The notes below the pieces were generated by a model. That model made no database searches and was not told the origin of the DNA. It was given only the letters and a program-made list of their open reading frames with translations. The translations under genes and the position numbers were made by a program. From contig QYRS01000004.1 of NCBI GenBank assembly GCA_006503535.1, positions 1,922,001 through 1,986,000 on the forward strand: a stretch of DNA of 64,000 bases, written 5' to 3'. This DNA is from Arthrinium phaeospermum. Its lineage: Eukaryota; Ascomycota; Sordariomycetes; Amphisphaeriales; Apiosporaceae. This document shows positions 46,932 to 60,038 of this stretch, piece by piece; within the stretch, counting starts at the first letter, position 1; every line of letters starts with the position of its first letter.

Positions 46932-49097
46932 ATGACAAGGGGCACGAAGACTACGGCAAATTCCCAGAGCCAGGCGTCCACGCTAGATATCTCTGACCCA
47001 AGGCCAAGTTCTCGAGCCGCAAGGCCAGCCATCCGTGTGTCGCTTGCTTGTGTGCAATGCCGCTCGAAGTGAGTAAATAGGTTCGTGACAATTATACCAA
47101 AAAGAAGCGGAATTAACCCCTGATGCCATAGGCACATGAAATGTGACGCCACATTGCCTGCTTGCAAGCGATGCATTAACGAAGGAAAGCCTGTAAGCTC
47201 CACATCCATCTAGAGATTATATGGCCATCACAACATGCAGGTGATGCCGGTTCTTCTTCTGAAATTTCCGGCAGCACTAGGCTGAGGAATGGCATTATGC
47301 AACTTTAGATGCCAGGTGCTGACTCTGGAGCCAGTGTTACTACGCAAAGTCCAGACGGGGCATCCGCGATCAGAAAAAAAGGAGTTTGATATCAGAGAAA
47401 CCAGCTGTGATACCTACAGTTGAAACGGTTGAGCCTGAGGCCCAGGCTACCAACGTTTCCATAGCCAACCCGATACGTAATGTTGAGGATGGAAATCCGG
47501 CGGGTTGGGATCCGTCAGCGCTCGTAACTCCAAGCCCAGGGGCCCCTGGGAAGCACACCCCTTTTGATGCCTATTATAGTTGTTTCCACATCGCACACCC
47601 GTTCGTATTACCAAAGAGGTTTCTTCTGGACCAAGCCATAACGAATCACTGCTCTATGCAATTCTTATTAATGGCCATCAACTACATTGGTTCCTTATAT
47701 ATACCAGAGACCCGATCGGACGAGCTGGGAGAGGCGGCCTATGTGGCAGCCTGCGCTCCTCTTCCTATGACGCCACAATCAGTCCAAGGGCTGCTCATCA
47801 TGAGTCTTGCAGCATTCGGAAACACAACCTTCACATATCATAGCGGGTGGCTCCAGCGTGCGAACACAATGGCGCAGGGATTGGGGATGCATAACAAAGC
47901 TTTCGCTGCGGCAGCCCCTGACCCGGTCGTTGCTGAAAGTTACCGGCGGACATACTGGGGTCTTTACTGGCTGAATGTTTGCCGCAACGTCTTCGATAAT
48001 AGGCAGTTATGCGATCTCCCAGGAGATGTGGACTTGCCCTGTGAAGAGTGGGAGTATGAATCAGGGGTAAGTCTCTTTTCTTACTCTCCCTGCTAAGGGA
48101 AGGGATTGGAGTAGCAATCATTCAGTATCCCCTGAAATAAACAAACGGATTGAGTAAGGCTAATACAGTCGAGCTAGAACATACCTCCACCATCGTCTTT
48201 GGCTCAGTATGACGTGCATAATGCCCTCGGCACAGCGGAGTTCTCGTCGTTGGCATATTTGGTCGACCTGTGCCGTATCATAGCGACATACGTACTCGGT
48301 TACCAGAACTCCCCCGAAGACAAGAAGAAGAACCTTTTCGAGCGGGCAGACTCCCTCATATGTGACTGGCTCCTCAAGATACCAGCGTGGAAGCTAAATC
48401 TGGTAAACCCCGAGGGTTCGGTCGACATTGCCTTGCAACAGACGATTGGTTTAGCTCACAGGTAAGTTGCTTGATGTCCGGTCATCGATCCGTGCAACAT
48501 CGCAAGGCATTGACACGCTGGTGTAGTGCCCGACTGAGAATCCGAGCAAACGTCGCAAGAGACAATCTCAGCCTCAAGGAGAGCTGCTCGCTTGGCCCCA
48601 GTACCGGCCCTTCTGTGGGCGCCCAGAAGGTCAAGTGCTTCGGCTGGCACGCGATCAACACGGAAATTCAGACCGCGAATGACATGCTCGCGCTCTTCCG
48701 CAAGCCGCTCGACCTCAAGAAGTTCTCCCCCCTGCTGGTGTCCGGCATACGGTGCATGGCCCTGGTGTATCTAGATGCGTGCGTATTCCAGGGCCTCGAC
48801 ACGCCCGTCTATCGGGAAAAGCTCACCATGCTCACCCGGGTACTCGCCGTGCATGCGCAGATCTGGGAGGTCTCGCGGGGCTTCACCGAAGAGCTCCGGG
48901 ACGTCGTAGCCGAATACTTGTTAGCGCCCACGGATCCGCCCGAGCCCTCCCAGGACAGGATACGGCCGCCAGTCCCCAGCTTCGCAGCTGAGGATGCTAT
49001 AGGGGAGGGTGCTGAAATTGAGTTCCCCGACTTCAGTGGATTGGGCTCTTTGGATGTCTGGGTGGGGTGCCGACGATCAAACGGTCAACGCATCTGA
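46932..49097 (+). CDS. Zn2Cys6 transcription factor with fungal middle-homology domain
   Basis: Nuclear DNA-binding regulator. Exons are 46932-47068, 47132-47192 (61 bases), 47335-48066, 48178-48461 and 48527-49097; all phases close, giving 594 residues. The Zn cluster has Cys at residues 40, 43, 50, 57, 60 and 67 (CX2CX6CX6CX2CX6C), read as ACVQCRSKHMKC, then CKRCINEGKPC, followed by the basic YYAKSRRG linker. Two introns interrupt the cluster. Residues ~125-400 match the fungal-specific domain: FHIAHPFVLPKRF, then SVQGLLIMSLAAFGN, ANTMAQGLGMHNKAF and SYRRTYWGLYWLN. The acidic C-terminus (EGAEIEFPDF) may activate. The longer frame upstream begins with GTG, so ATG at 46932 is chosen. No biosynthetic neighbours are present, so targets cannot be guessed. 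Confidence 0.91.
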
Positions 49098-49785
49098 GTC
49101 AGTGTGACAAACGCCAGTTGATCTAATTTCTGTTGTATACTTGTTTGGCTATAATGGCTCACATAGAGGGGTGGAATCGATATTATATCGGTGAATGCAC
49201 GATTCGCATGGGACTCTTGATAACTATTCGTTTTCGTTGATTATGCTGTAAGAATACACAAAAACTATATACATCGCAAGGGAGTTGTCCTGAATGCTCT
49301 GTTGATGTATGAGTTCTACCGATATAATCTTTAGTGCATACTGCCTACCGAAGAGGGCCTAAATATGGTGTGGCAAAGTATGAAGCGTACGTTTGTTTAC
49401 CTCAGCCCATAGATATCTTGACAGCCTTGCAACATTCCAAAGTGACGTTGCCTGGATCGGTCCATTATTTACATACTTAAGTACTCATTCCTTAGATTGA
49501 GTTCTGGAGGGAAGGTGCACTGTACGCGGTACCGGTATATTTCGCGTTGAATGTTTAAGGCGCTGGACCCCACCTAAGCTGTCATCCCGTGCTGGACCCT
49601 TTTTTTAGAATCACCGCTGTTGACTGTCATCTGCCCCGCCATTTCATGTTGTCTAAAGTTGCACGAACTTGGGTGTGGTAAACAGACCGATATCAATTCC
49701 TTTGCCCATCAAGCGACCGCAGGGGCTTGCCATCCAGTATTGGCACAAGCCTCGCCTGCGCTGAGTCTTGATCTCTGGTCGCAAC
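49098..49785. other. Intergenic: Zn2Cys6 3' flank and KAP120 promoter
   Basis: 688 bases between tandem genes, AT-richer in the first 400. No motif stands out apart from a T7 run at 49600. Confidence 0.5.
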
Positions 49786-52700
49786 ATGAGTTTTTCCATC
49801 GAGGTAGCTGGCGAGGCCAGCCCTCTGAGTCTACAGGAGCTATGGCGCACCCTCCAGTTGGCAACATCTCAAGACTTCAGCCAACGCCAGTCTGCCGGCC
49901 AGCAGCTCACTACGTGGGAAGTGCACGAGGATTACTACCCTGCCCTGCAGGTAAGCTTGTACAGGTCCAGACTGTTGTATGCCTAGCTGACATGTTATTC
50001 TCCTTTCCCAGATGGTTTTCCTCGAAAGAACTCTTCCTCACGATATACGATTGCTGGCCATCATCCAGCTCAAGAATGGCATCGACAAGTACTGGCGGCA
50101 CCACACACTTAAGAATGCTATTCAGCCGGCCAAGAAGGACCTGATTAGGTCTAAGCTATTCTCCGGTACTGTCGGCGAACCCGAAAAGCAACTTGCCCTA
50201 CACAACGCTCTTGTCACCGCCAAGATTATCCGCATCGACTACCCCCAAGCCTGGCCCGAGGCTCTGCCAAATCTGATATCACTTCTTCGCGAAACAAAAG
50301 ATGGGAATCAAGCCGAACTCGCGGGCGCTCTTCTGTTACTGCTGCGCACCGTCAAAGAGCTCGGGACGGCTCGCTTGCGCAAGTCGCAGACGGCACTGCA
50401 GTCCGTTACACCAGAACTTGTCTTCGTTCTGGGGGAGATATACTCCAAGACTTCCGCAGTATGGATATCAGCTGTCGAGACGGGAAGAATACAGGAGGAA
50501 GAAGTCGGTATGGCTATACACAACAGTCTGGTCGCTTTCAAAGCTCTGCGGAGACTGTTGATAGTTGGCTATGAACATCCTCATAGAGACGAAACTGTCA
50601 AAGCAGCATGGGAATTGTCGCGGGAACAATTCATGAAGCTGGTGGGATCCGCTGCCCAGGGAAACGAGCTGCCGCAACCAATAATGGACATCGTCGGGAA
50701 ACATCTCATGCAATTTTCCAAGCTTCATGTCGATATGGCCAATGAGCATCCTGCGAGTTTTGCATCGTTGCCCAACTCGTTCGATCTTGTCCAGTCATAC
50801 TGGGGACTTATTATCGAGTTTGCTAAAGTCTTCAACAAGTCCGAGGGACTGCGCCATGGATCAAGCTCAACCACGGGTGCCGGCCACAAATCTAAGGTCG
50901 AGGGACCATTGCTCGAAAGACTTGCTTTGAAAGGCTTGTTGTTGCTTCGCTCATGCGTGCGAATGGTCCATGCACCTCAGCAAACTTTCAAATACCGTTC
51001 TCAAGAAACAAAGGAAGAACAGGCAGCACTGATTCTTTCAGTGAAGCAAGGACTACTGACAGACGCGTTGGTTGTTGAAATAACTAGCTTGATCATTTCA
51101 CATCTTCTGATCTTCCGAAAAGCCGACCTGGACGCTTGGGAAGAGGATCCTGAGGAGTGGGAGCAACAAGAAGAGGCTCAAGGTGCGGCATGGGAGTGGG
51201 AGGTCCGCCCTTGTGCAGAACAACTCTTGCAGCAGCTACTCACCTACTACAAGCAGCTGCTTATGGAGCCTTTGCTCGCCTACTTTGCAACCCTCCAGAA
51301 CCCTCAACACGATAACGTGGTCAAGGAAGCGATCTACAACACAATAGGCTTGGCAGCGGCACATGTAGAAAAGCACTTCAGCTTTGATGAGCTACTCAGA
51401 TCAACAATACCAGCTGATGCCCAACAGACAGGGGAACACTGTAAAATCCTAAGACGACGAATTGGAATTCTCATCAGTCAATGGGTGCCAGTTCGCGTCG
51501 CCCCTGAGAGTCGCCCTCTGATATACGAGATTTATAACCACCTTCTACTCCAAGATCAGTACAACGATGTTGTTGTCCGCATCACAGCAGCCAGGCAATT
51601 CAAATGGGTGGCTGATGATTTCGGTTTCAACGGCGAAGAATTCCACCCGTATGCGAAACGCGTACTTGAGCAGTTGCTTCAATTGCTCGGTGAAGTGGAA
51701 GTTGACGAGACAAAATTGGCCATATTAAATACGACAAAGGTCATCATAGAGAGGATGGAAACCCACATCGCAGACTTTGCTGACATGATCATGTCAGCAC
51801 TCCCAAGCATATGGGCCTCTGCTGGGGATCTCGGCTTCATGATGAAGCAAGCAGTCTTGACCATCTTGCAATCCTTGGTCATGTCTATGAAGAACGAGTC
51901 TCGACGTTTCCATAATATCATCATACCACTGATTGCGGAAGCAGTTCAAGAGGGCAGTGATGTTTACGTCTACCTCATAGAAGAGGCACTCGAGCTGTGG
52001 ACCAATGTTCTACTTCAAAGCGAGCCCCCCTTGGCCCAAGAACTTCTTGGCCTGATTCCCCATGCCGTTAGGCATCTGGAAGCCCACACAGAAAACCACA
52101 TGAGCCACCTTACCATTGCGGGCTCTTATATTGTTCTATCACCCGAGGCGGTGCTCGACAACCAGCATAGACAAACACTGCTCAAAGGCCTGGCCGCAAC
52201 CTATAATGCCACCAGCCGCGAGCAATGCGCGATCGCCACCAAGTACACCGAGACTCTGATCCGTTGTGCTAATGAGCTTGGCGGGACCGATGGCCTGAAG
52301 CTCATCTGTCAGGATCTAGTTGAAACTGGATTTCTGAAGTTTATGCTTGAAGGGATTCATGACGCACACGAGGCTCGGCAGACCTCGGGGCCGAAAAGGA
52401 GGCAGCCTCGTGTGAGCAACTTGGCGTTAACGGACTACTTCTCCATCCTATCTCGCATAGCTCTGGCCGACCCTGCTATATTCGCCGAACTGGTGGCCTC
52501 GCTTGGTCCGCTAGAGCAGGTCTGGCCCTGGCTAAGTGCCGAGTGGTTCTACGCGTTTGACTGCATGGCCGACACTTTGCGTCAGAAGCTGAACTTGCTT
52601 GCTTTGACTCGTTTGGTCGAACTGGGGCAGCCCATGCAGGAACTTTTGCTGGGACAGCTACAGGACTTCTTCACGATGTGGACTGGGGTTTTCGCTCAGG

Positions 52701-52972
52701 TTATAGAGGAAGACAGCCCAGGAGTAGACGCCACTGTCATGATGGCACCAGCCGAGGCAACGGAATGGGACACGCCTAAAGATGTGCGAGAGAGGTCTTT
52801 GTTGACGAGCGATCCGGTAAGAAACGTCAACTGTCTCGACTATGTCAAGACCAGTCTCCAGAGCTTGGTACAACGCGCTGGCGGAGGGGCCAGTTTCCAA
52901 GAGAATTATCTCATCAACGTTGATGCCGATGTTCTGGGCAGCTTCAATCGTGCTACAGGATTTGGTTCTTAG
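49786..52972 (+). CDS. kap120: Karyopherin Kap120 / importin-11 family
   Basis: Importin-beta type nuclear transport receptor; yeast Kap120 carries ribosome-assembly factors and human importin-11 carries UBE2E enzymes. Exons are 49786-49950 and 50012-52972 (donor GTAAGC after CTGCAG; phase 0), 1041 residues, matching the family's ~1000-1040. The importin N-terminal (Ran-binding) domain covers roughly residues 20-110, with FSQRQSAGQQLTTWE and the family signature AIIQLKNGIDKYWR. The remainder is all-helical HEAT-type repeats, for example FSIERITAARQFKWV-like helices near 51570-51620. The last ~40 residues contain SLLTSDPVRN typical of the C-terminal repeat. Converges on the HET gene with only 228 bases between stops. 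Confidence 0.93.
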
Positions 52973-53200
52973 TTGCTAGACCCACGTACAAGTAAATCAA
53001 AAAGTTATCAACAGTTTCTCTTGTGGCATGTGCTGAGCTGCGGCATTACTACGAGACGTCTTAGAACTTGAAGAAGAGTAAATGCTAACGCCGCGATCTC
53101 ATGTAATATATCTTCGAAATGCGACGTTAATGATGAGGGAGATACCCAGAATAATCTATTAGGACGATAGCAATAATACCGAGGCGATCATAGAGATTCT

Positions 53201-55078
53201 CTAATAGAAGGCGATCAAACTTCCTCTATCATGTGTCTTACCAAGTGTCGTACTCAGCCTAAGGTTACGAGGGTGAACTCCTGCCAGCTCGTAGATCGGA
53301 ACTTCGCCGTATTCTGTGGTAATCCTGTCAGAACCCCCCTTTAAAGGGCGCCGAAAGCCATAGATCACATCCTCTCCCCTGTCTGCCAACTTGACCGTAT
53401 CGAACGAGGAACTCTTGAATGATATAAGAGAATCGCCGAGGGCCACACTAACGGGAACGGAAACGGTGTAATAAGTAGACGCTGACGTGTCGATATTATC
53501 TGGGCCGCCATGCTTCACTACCAAAGCCAGGCGGCATGTCGTCAGGGTTGGAAGTGGCTCTTGGCTTGGGTCTGCGCCCGTCGCGTAATGAAGCCTGGCG
53601 TCGTCGGACTCCGGCCACCCGGGACCTTCGAGGGGGTCTGCTACGGTGGTGACGGTGTTCTTGACGGGGTCAATGAAATTGTTCCATTCTGAGCGGTCGC
53701 TTTCCGAATTCGGGAGTCCCTCCTTCCCGGGATACGATTGTGGGGGAAAGCATGAGGCACCCCGTGGGAACACGTCTGTCAGCCGCTCGACTCTGCCGAA
53801 GTCTTCGAGTTGTTCGACCAAGAGGTGTGCCCCTTTTTCTAGTGGCTCGGATGATGAGACGGTGGACTCACGTGTCGTCTCTTCTGTTTCCTGTGTAGTG
53901 GGGGTGGTGGTAGTCTGGACCTCCCAGTCCGGTACCCATGAAGGAAGGTGAAGAGCGCTGCTCCTCTTCTTCGCTGCCGGCCGGGCGAAGGCAGAGCGTA
54001 GGAACTCCGACAGGCCCAGCTTGTGTCTCATGTAACGGGCGGCGGCGATGTACACTTGCCTAGCCGGCTTGCCGTAGTCGGGCACCAGGAACTTCCGGTA
54101 GGTCTCGCGGTCCGAGGCGAGCCCCATGAGCGAGAAGAACAGGTCGCGGGGATCCGTTACCTGGCTCCCCCTCCGTGCAAGAATCAGACTGCACAGGTCC
54201 TTGTCCGCCACACGCGCGCCGCTGCTTCCTTGGACGGCGTCGAGGACCTGCAGGCGGCGCGTGGCTTCTGTTCTCCCAAGGAAGGGCCGCGCGACGTCCA
54301 TGAGGTCGTCCCAGGGGAGACGGCGCTCGCCACACTGGATGCGCGGGTCCTTGGAGAGCGCGAGCTCCTGGAAGACCCAGCCGCGGCCGAACCATGGGTA
54401 TGCGCTGAGGTCCTCCTCCACGGCGCGGCGAAGGAGCCCAGTACTACCGTTGTCGTCATCGCCGCCCGTTTCTTCGCCGATAACCTCCTTCTCCGCCGCC
54501 GCCGTCTTCGTCTCGTCCTCCCCGCGCAAAGGGGAATAGTCCTCCCGCAGCCCCATCCTCTGCTGCTTGCGCTCCACCGCGGTGTCGAAGAGCAGCGACA
54601 CGCCCGGGTTAAGGGGCCCCAGGTAGACGAGGGTGCTCCCCGCGTTGCGGTAGATCTCGCCCATGAGGTCGACCTGCCGGCTCCGCTCCGCGACGTCGGC
54701 CTGGTTGATGCAGACGGCGTCGACCCAGACGGTCATGACCTCGGACGTGTGGCGGACGTCCTTGAGCGCTGCGCTCAGGTTCGCCGTGAGGCCGAGCTTG
54801 AGGGAGCCGCCGGCCAGGATGATGGTGTCTGCTGCTGCTGCGGGCGCCGCCGGTTCGTCGCTGTCGTCGCCGCCCCATACGTAGGACAGCGCCGTGTAGC
54901 GGTTCACGAGGTCCGCCTCGCAGTCGCGCAGCGTCGTGACGATGAGCGAGCCCATCAGCGGGATGGCTCGCATTGGGCCTGGGTAGAGCTCCAGGAGCCG
55001 GATGGCGTCGGGCTCCAGGAGGTCCGTGTAGATGGGGTCATGATCAAGACGATCATCCAGGCCCAAAGATGTCTCCAT
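53201..55078 (-). CDS. HET-domain (heterokaryon incompatibility) protein
   Basis: HET-domain proteins of filamentous fungi take part in nonself recognition and programmed cell death after hyphal fusion. Single exon, 625 residues, ATG at 55078. The HET domain spans about residues 60-260: YTALSYVWGGDD, VWVDAVCINQADVAERSRQV, YRNAGSTLVYLGPL and the conserved end YPWFGRGWVFQELAL. Between the second and third blocks sits an insertion of ~70 residues rich in Glu, Gly and Asp. The C-terminal half shows no NACHT, WD40 or other partner domain, so it is a solo-HET protein. GC content is higher at the 5' half, where the opposite strand shows a 366-codon shadow frame (54023-55123). Partner or allele specificity cannot be inferred. 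Confidence 0.94.
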   Translation of the reverse strand: METSLGLDDRLDHDPIYTDLLEPDAIRLLELYPGPMRAIPLMGSLIVTTLRDCEADLVNRYTALSYVWGGDDSDEPAAPAAAADTIILAGGSLKLGLTANLSAALKDVRHTSEVMTVWVDAVCINQADVAERSRQVDLMGEIYRNAGSTLVYLGPLNPGVSLLFDTAVERKQQRMGLREDYSPLRGEDETKTAAAEKEVIGEETGGDDDNGSTGLLRRAVEEDLSAYPWFGRGWVFQELALSKDPRIQCGERRLPWDDLMDVARPFLGRTEATRRLQVLDAVQGSSGARVADKDLCSLILARRGSQVTDPRDLFFSLMGLASDRETYRKFLVPDYGKPARQVYIAAARYMRHKLGLSEFLRSAFARPAAKKRSSALHLPSWVPDWEVQTTTTPTTQETEETTRESTVSSSEPLEKGAHLLVEQLEDFGRVERLTDVFPRGASCFPPQSYPGKEGLPNSESDRSEWNNFIDPVKNTVTTVADPLEGPGWPESDDARLHYATGADPSQEPLPTLTTCRLALVVKHGGPDNIDTSASTYYTVSVPVSVALGDSLISFKSSSFDTVKLADRGEDVIYGFRRPLKGGSDRITTEYGEVPIYELAGVHPRNLRLSTTLGKTHDRGSLIAFY

Positions 55079-58000
55079 GATGACGACGGTGGTGGTGGTG
55101 CAAGTTCACCGAGGTCCGGGTGAAAGACTTGGGGACTGGTGGCAGAAATCAGCAAGCCGAAAAAGAGAAGAAGAAAAAACGCAACTATTGCTATTACCAT
55201 CCAAATGTGATATCACTCCTTCTTGTGCCATGGTGTTTCGGCGAAGGAAGATGTTCATCAGGGAGGCTGAGCACCCTCACTAGCGCCACGTAGTCATCTG
55301 TAGTCAGCCTTGGCCGGTCCATTCATTGGCTGCGATATTCCGGTCGATACTTAGTGGGATGAGGTAAGATCGTATTCATTTCTTCTTTTGGCAATTTTCG
55401 AAAGTACCTGCTTATAGCAAGGACCTTTATTCGATCGAAGGGATTATGGAAGCATGGTCTGTATAACCATACGTCTGATAAGAATATATTGGCTCTATGG
55501 TCCTCCAATGAGCCATTGGAGCTCCCAGGCGACTGCCATCATGCTTGCTGTGTGGGTAGAGGGACTGCCAGTCACAGATATATGGCAGGTAGACTAAACC
55601 CTCAAGATTAGCTTTCACGTAATCTGCAATAGGCGGTTCCGGGTTGAACAGTAGAGACGGGATAGCCAGCAGCAGTAATACCATGCCTGTTAGCTGAAAT
55701 GAGTAATAACGATGTGACAATTGTAACGGTAGAATAGACAGTAGTCGATGGATAGTCGGCAGAGAAAGAGCTGGGAGTGACTGACAGTAGCTTAGAAGTG
55801 TTGCCTGGATAATCACGGGTTGTTTAAATCTGATTGCACAATAAGTCGTCTTGAGAATGCAGTTACGAGACTCTGCCAACATAACATGGCCGGGATTCTT
55901 GAGCCAAGTTGCTACTTCTTTGATGTGTGATTGGCTCCCAGTGCGTCCCAGAGAACATCCATACCATTCATGTAGGGATGCCTTCCAGTCTCAGGGTAAG
56001 TATCGGCAGGATTACCCGCTCGCCGATCCTTCGGTGATAGGGGGGTAGATAGGGGCTTCCAAGTCTATTACATTCCATCTCGGATGAATTGTGATAGTTC
56101 ATTGTGTCTCCGAAGAGATGTAGCACCAAGCTAACCACAGCAGGGACCTGCTTATCACAGTCGTGCTGTTGTAGTAACAAGCGTGCTCAAAACGAAGTCC
56201 GCAGTCCAGCGAACTCGCTGCTTTCATGTTTTATGCCATCGGAGCTCGAGATTCTGAATCATATTCGACTCATGTTTTGCACAAGATCTATTATGAATAG
56301 GAAGGAACACATCAGTCGCCTGATTACTTTAGGGGAACAATACTTTTGTTAAGTTAGGAGCAGACACTGGGGTGTTGGATCAAACACATCCTCGAGCCAA
56401 TTCCATCGATGAGATGTTGCACGACAGTCTCCCAACGGGGAGAACAGCACATCCACACCGTGCTTCGCAGAGCGTTGAAGGTAACATCGGGAGTGTTTGT
56501 GACGCAGCAATGGGCTGCGAAATCTTCGCTGTTCCCGTTGGCATATGCGCACATACTATTAGAACGGCATTATTCAGGATCCAGGACAATCAAGATACCT
56601 ACCTTTGAAGCTCTGCAAATCAACCTGGCTTGGTCGTGGGAATTCCAGAGACGCGATGGCAAATTTTCGCCTGTATATACCGAAAACAGCTCGCCAATGT
56701 TGCCCCCAAACCCAGGCATACTACTACTGTATGTAGTAGACCCGCGAGTAATGGCCCGGACCCCGCGAAAGGTGGTGATGGCGTGTCTGCATTCATGCCG
56801 CCTGACTCGGAATAACGCCACTGGTAGACAGCAGAACAACATCCCTAGAACGACAGGATGCGATAATACTGCCCACCAAGTCGCATGCGCTTGACGCGCG
56901 CCACACGGCGAAGACGAGATGGCATTCATTGAGATCGGATGAAAGCAAAAGCCTATGTAGGAGGATGTCCGCTCCGTAGGGTGGAACCCAGGAAATACAC
57001 CGGACGAAGTATAATGGTGCACGTCCAAAGAAGGGTCCGAGACAGTTGGGGGCCAGTCGGTAAACGGCTCAAGCCAAAAGTCGAGGGGGGGACGGGCTCG
57101 AGGCTGCCCTGACCGTCGCCGGTTCGGGAGGAGGCACGTCGGCTAAGTAGCTGCAGCAACAAGACGGCAACCCAACGTTCCTGGCTGACCGCGGGGAATG
57201 CAGGAAACAATCAAATGCCAGTGGTCGAACCGCGCAACCGAAAGTGACACGACTTCATGCCGGACGCGGGCGACGACCAAACTCTTGACCGAGAGGGGCA
57301 GCGATCAGACCTGGCTACACACTTACACCTTCATTAGGCACTGGCCGAGCTGGTACGCACACGCTCACGCACGCGGCCGTTCACGACCACGCGGCAACAG
57401 CCTTCAGGTCTGGCATGCCGTGCACTGGCGCGGGAAACTCTGCCATGAAACTGTGTTGTATTGTGCATACTACTACTCCGTACAGCAGGAGCATTGCTGT
57501 TTATTAGTGGCACCATGAAACTTGATTTCCATATGCTTGTTCGCGATCTCCCATGTTCCAAAACCGGGTCGTTGTACGTTAAAATTATACGGACAGAGAT
57601 CGTCGCTGCAGGTCCCGGCAGTTGCGACGCAGCCTGTGTATCGTATCGTATCGTACGCGTCCACGATGGAGAAAGCCGCCGAGATCGAAAAGACGCATTG
57701 TAGAACAGAGAACTCATCGGCTCGGCGGTGATGACGTGGGCAATGGTGGGTATCTGAGGCATGCAGGAAGAATTTTCTTTTCTTTTCTGTTCAAATTTTT
57801 GTTCGTCGCATACATTGCGCCACCCACGAGTCAGGATGTACTATACTCTTTTCCTTCAGTCGGTGAAGTGGTGAAGGGGAGAGAAAGCTCGACACCAACT
57901 AACTGAGCCAGTCAACATGCACCCTCGGCGCAAGTCAACCACTTACACTGACCATTTGATGTAAGTATTGGGAAAGCTTCCGTCCTAGTGGCATATCTAG

Positions 58001-60038
58001 AAAGCAGCTGGGGGAGGTCAGGCAATCAGTCTAGAGACGGCGCCGGTGCAGTTCAATTTAAAATGTCAGATGAGCGGAACTCCACACGAGCGCGATAGCT
58101 GATCCAGATAGGTTAGATGATGTCGCATTAGGCAGGCTCAGGTAGGCTCAGGTACAGTAGGTACAGTAAGCTGCAAGCCAGAAAAGCATGAAATCCGAAA
58201 TGGCGACATTGGAGATTAGATGTCGACCCCTTACCGTCGACGGATGGGTTTGGTTCTCGAATAGTCGAAAACCGTTGGCCCACCAAGCCGCCGTTCAAAC
58301 ATCAACGAATGCAGCCTGTGAGCAACAACTCATTTGAAGCGAGCCCGTAGACAAAGATCTGGTTCCCGATAGGTATGCTGCAACGGGAATCAGTGCGGTC
58401 TTGTCGCACACAACTGGAGTGTCTGACTTGGGTAGAGTTCACAAGCGTCTTTCCCTCCCCCACACCCTCCAGCTGCTCAATCGTCCTTGTCGCTTCTGCT
58501 CATTGCTCATCTTGCGGTGCAATCAACCACGTTCTAGGCAGCGTTGGCCTGTTCTCTTGGCGAAAGAACTACAACCAAACTCGGACCACCCCCTCTTGGC
58601 ATTGCAGAGTGGGAGAGTGGCTCTCGTATCTCCCCTCTTTCTCTGTGCCCCAGAAGTGCATGCATGAATGAGATTGTCGATACGGCACAGAACAATAGGG
58701 TTGTTCTTGACCCGGATCGGCCACCTGTTTTTGCGTGTTTCCCAACCCCTGTTTGTTCTCCAGTTTGTCTCCGGTTCCAACTTCATGGGAGGCTGTGCCG
58801 CACGTCCTGGTGCCAGAAAGTGGTGCTGATCTGGTCTGGAGTTTTGCTGGAGACGCCCATCCAAATCGTACATGACAAAAGCTTGGCCTCCCGAATCGGA
58901 CAGCATCAGCAACGGTAGTTCGTCTCTTCTTCTTCGCGCTTGGCACTTTGGGTGCCTAGCATTTCAACGGAATTGCATGCAACCAAAGTTATGTAGCTGT
59001 ACTACTGGCATGCCACGGGGTGTGTCACCAGCCGCACCAGGAGGGTTAACCTATCGTTTCATCTGCCCAGCCTGCAGTCTGTGGCCCGTTAGTCAGGCCT
59101 TTTTTCAGCATCGTCGGGGCCCGATCCACCTGAAGAAGCGTCTTCTGGTGCCTTTCTCAAGGCTGGGCAGATAACATCCCATTGGTGGTTAACCCCCAGC
59201 GACCCTGCGACCCTGGTCGTTGTGATTTTAGATGGCGCCGTTTTGTCGACCGGATCCCAGTGCCCGAGGGCTAAGTGGTCTGTAGATCCCCCTGATGATT
59301 TCCAGGGCAGAGTGACCTGGCTCACACACCCAAATCCGCTCTGATACACATGTCTCTGCTGCTTCTGCCGACGCAGGTACCTGCTGTACGCCAAGCAACC
59401 ACCACAAGATTGGTCTGGCCAGCACGCCCATTCCCTGCCTCCGCAGACCAATGGAACGGCTTCAGGGAGCACTGGAATGGGGGAGCTGCGGAGGGGAGCG
59501 CCTGTGGAGGGTGTGTCGACAACAATCGCCAGGTCCTACCTACTACATACTACCTATCGCAAGCACAAGCTATGCATCAGCTTACCCACTTGGGGTTCCC
59601 TGGCTGGCCCAGAATCTTTAATCTCGCTATTATCCCTCCTTGATGTGTTGTATATCTGACTCTGCTCCCGCCTCCCTTCGTTTCCCCGGCCTGTGGATTC
59701 GTCTCGCACCAAAAGCAAACCTATTCGCCTTTCTTTGACGGAAGCGAATCGTCCACTCATTGTCCGGTGATACTTCTCACTCAGTCGCTCCTTAACATAT
59801 TCACCACCGCAATTCCAACTGCTTCATTGTTTGTTGCAGCTGACCACCTGAATTGCCACTTTCATTTCACAGGCCAGCCACTACTGCTTGTCGACCTCAA
59901 ACGTCAAAAGATAAGAACCCCAGCCTCGCTTGCGACGTTGGACAACTGTTTCGGAAAGAGCCCGACTCGCCTTTGTTCACAAGGATTTCGAGACCGCAAA
60001 CAGACGTTGGAAACAGGCCAAGCTAGTTTCTACTCACG
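55079..60038. other. Long intergenic region, HET / TOS1
   Basis: About 5 kb between divergent genes without a supported gene. The 151-codon minus-strand ATG frame at 55427-55882 has one hydrophobic patch but no family motif. Short direct repeats occur near 57640 (CGTAT) and near 58136-58175 (GGCTCAGGTA, CAGTAGGTA). The last ~400 bases look like a TOS1 promoter and leader, with T/C-rich patches (59660-59720). Confidence 0.5.

Noticed and set aside
54023..55123. 366-codon plus-strand frame
   Set aside because: Antisense to the HET gene in GC-rich sequence; no motif.
55427..55882. 151-codon minus-strand ATG frame with one hydrophobic patch
   Set aside because: No family signature or codon bias; could be an orphan but not supportable.
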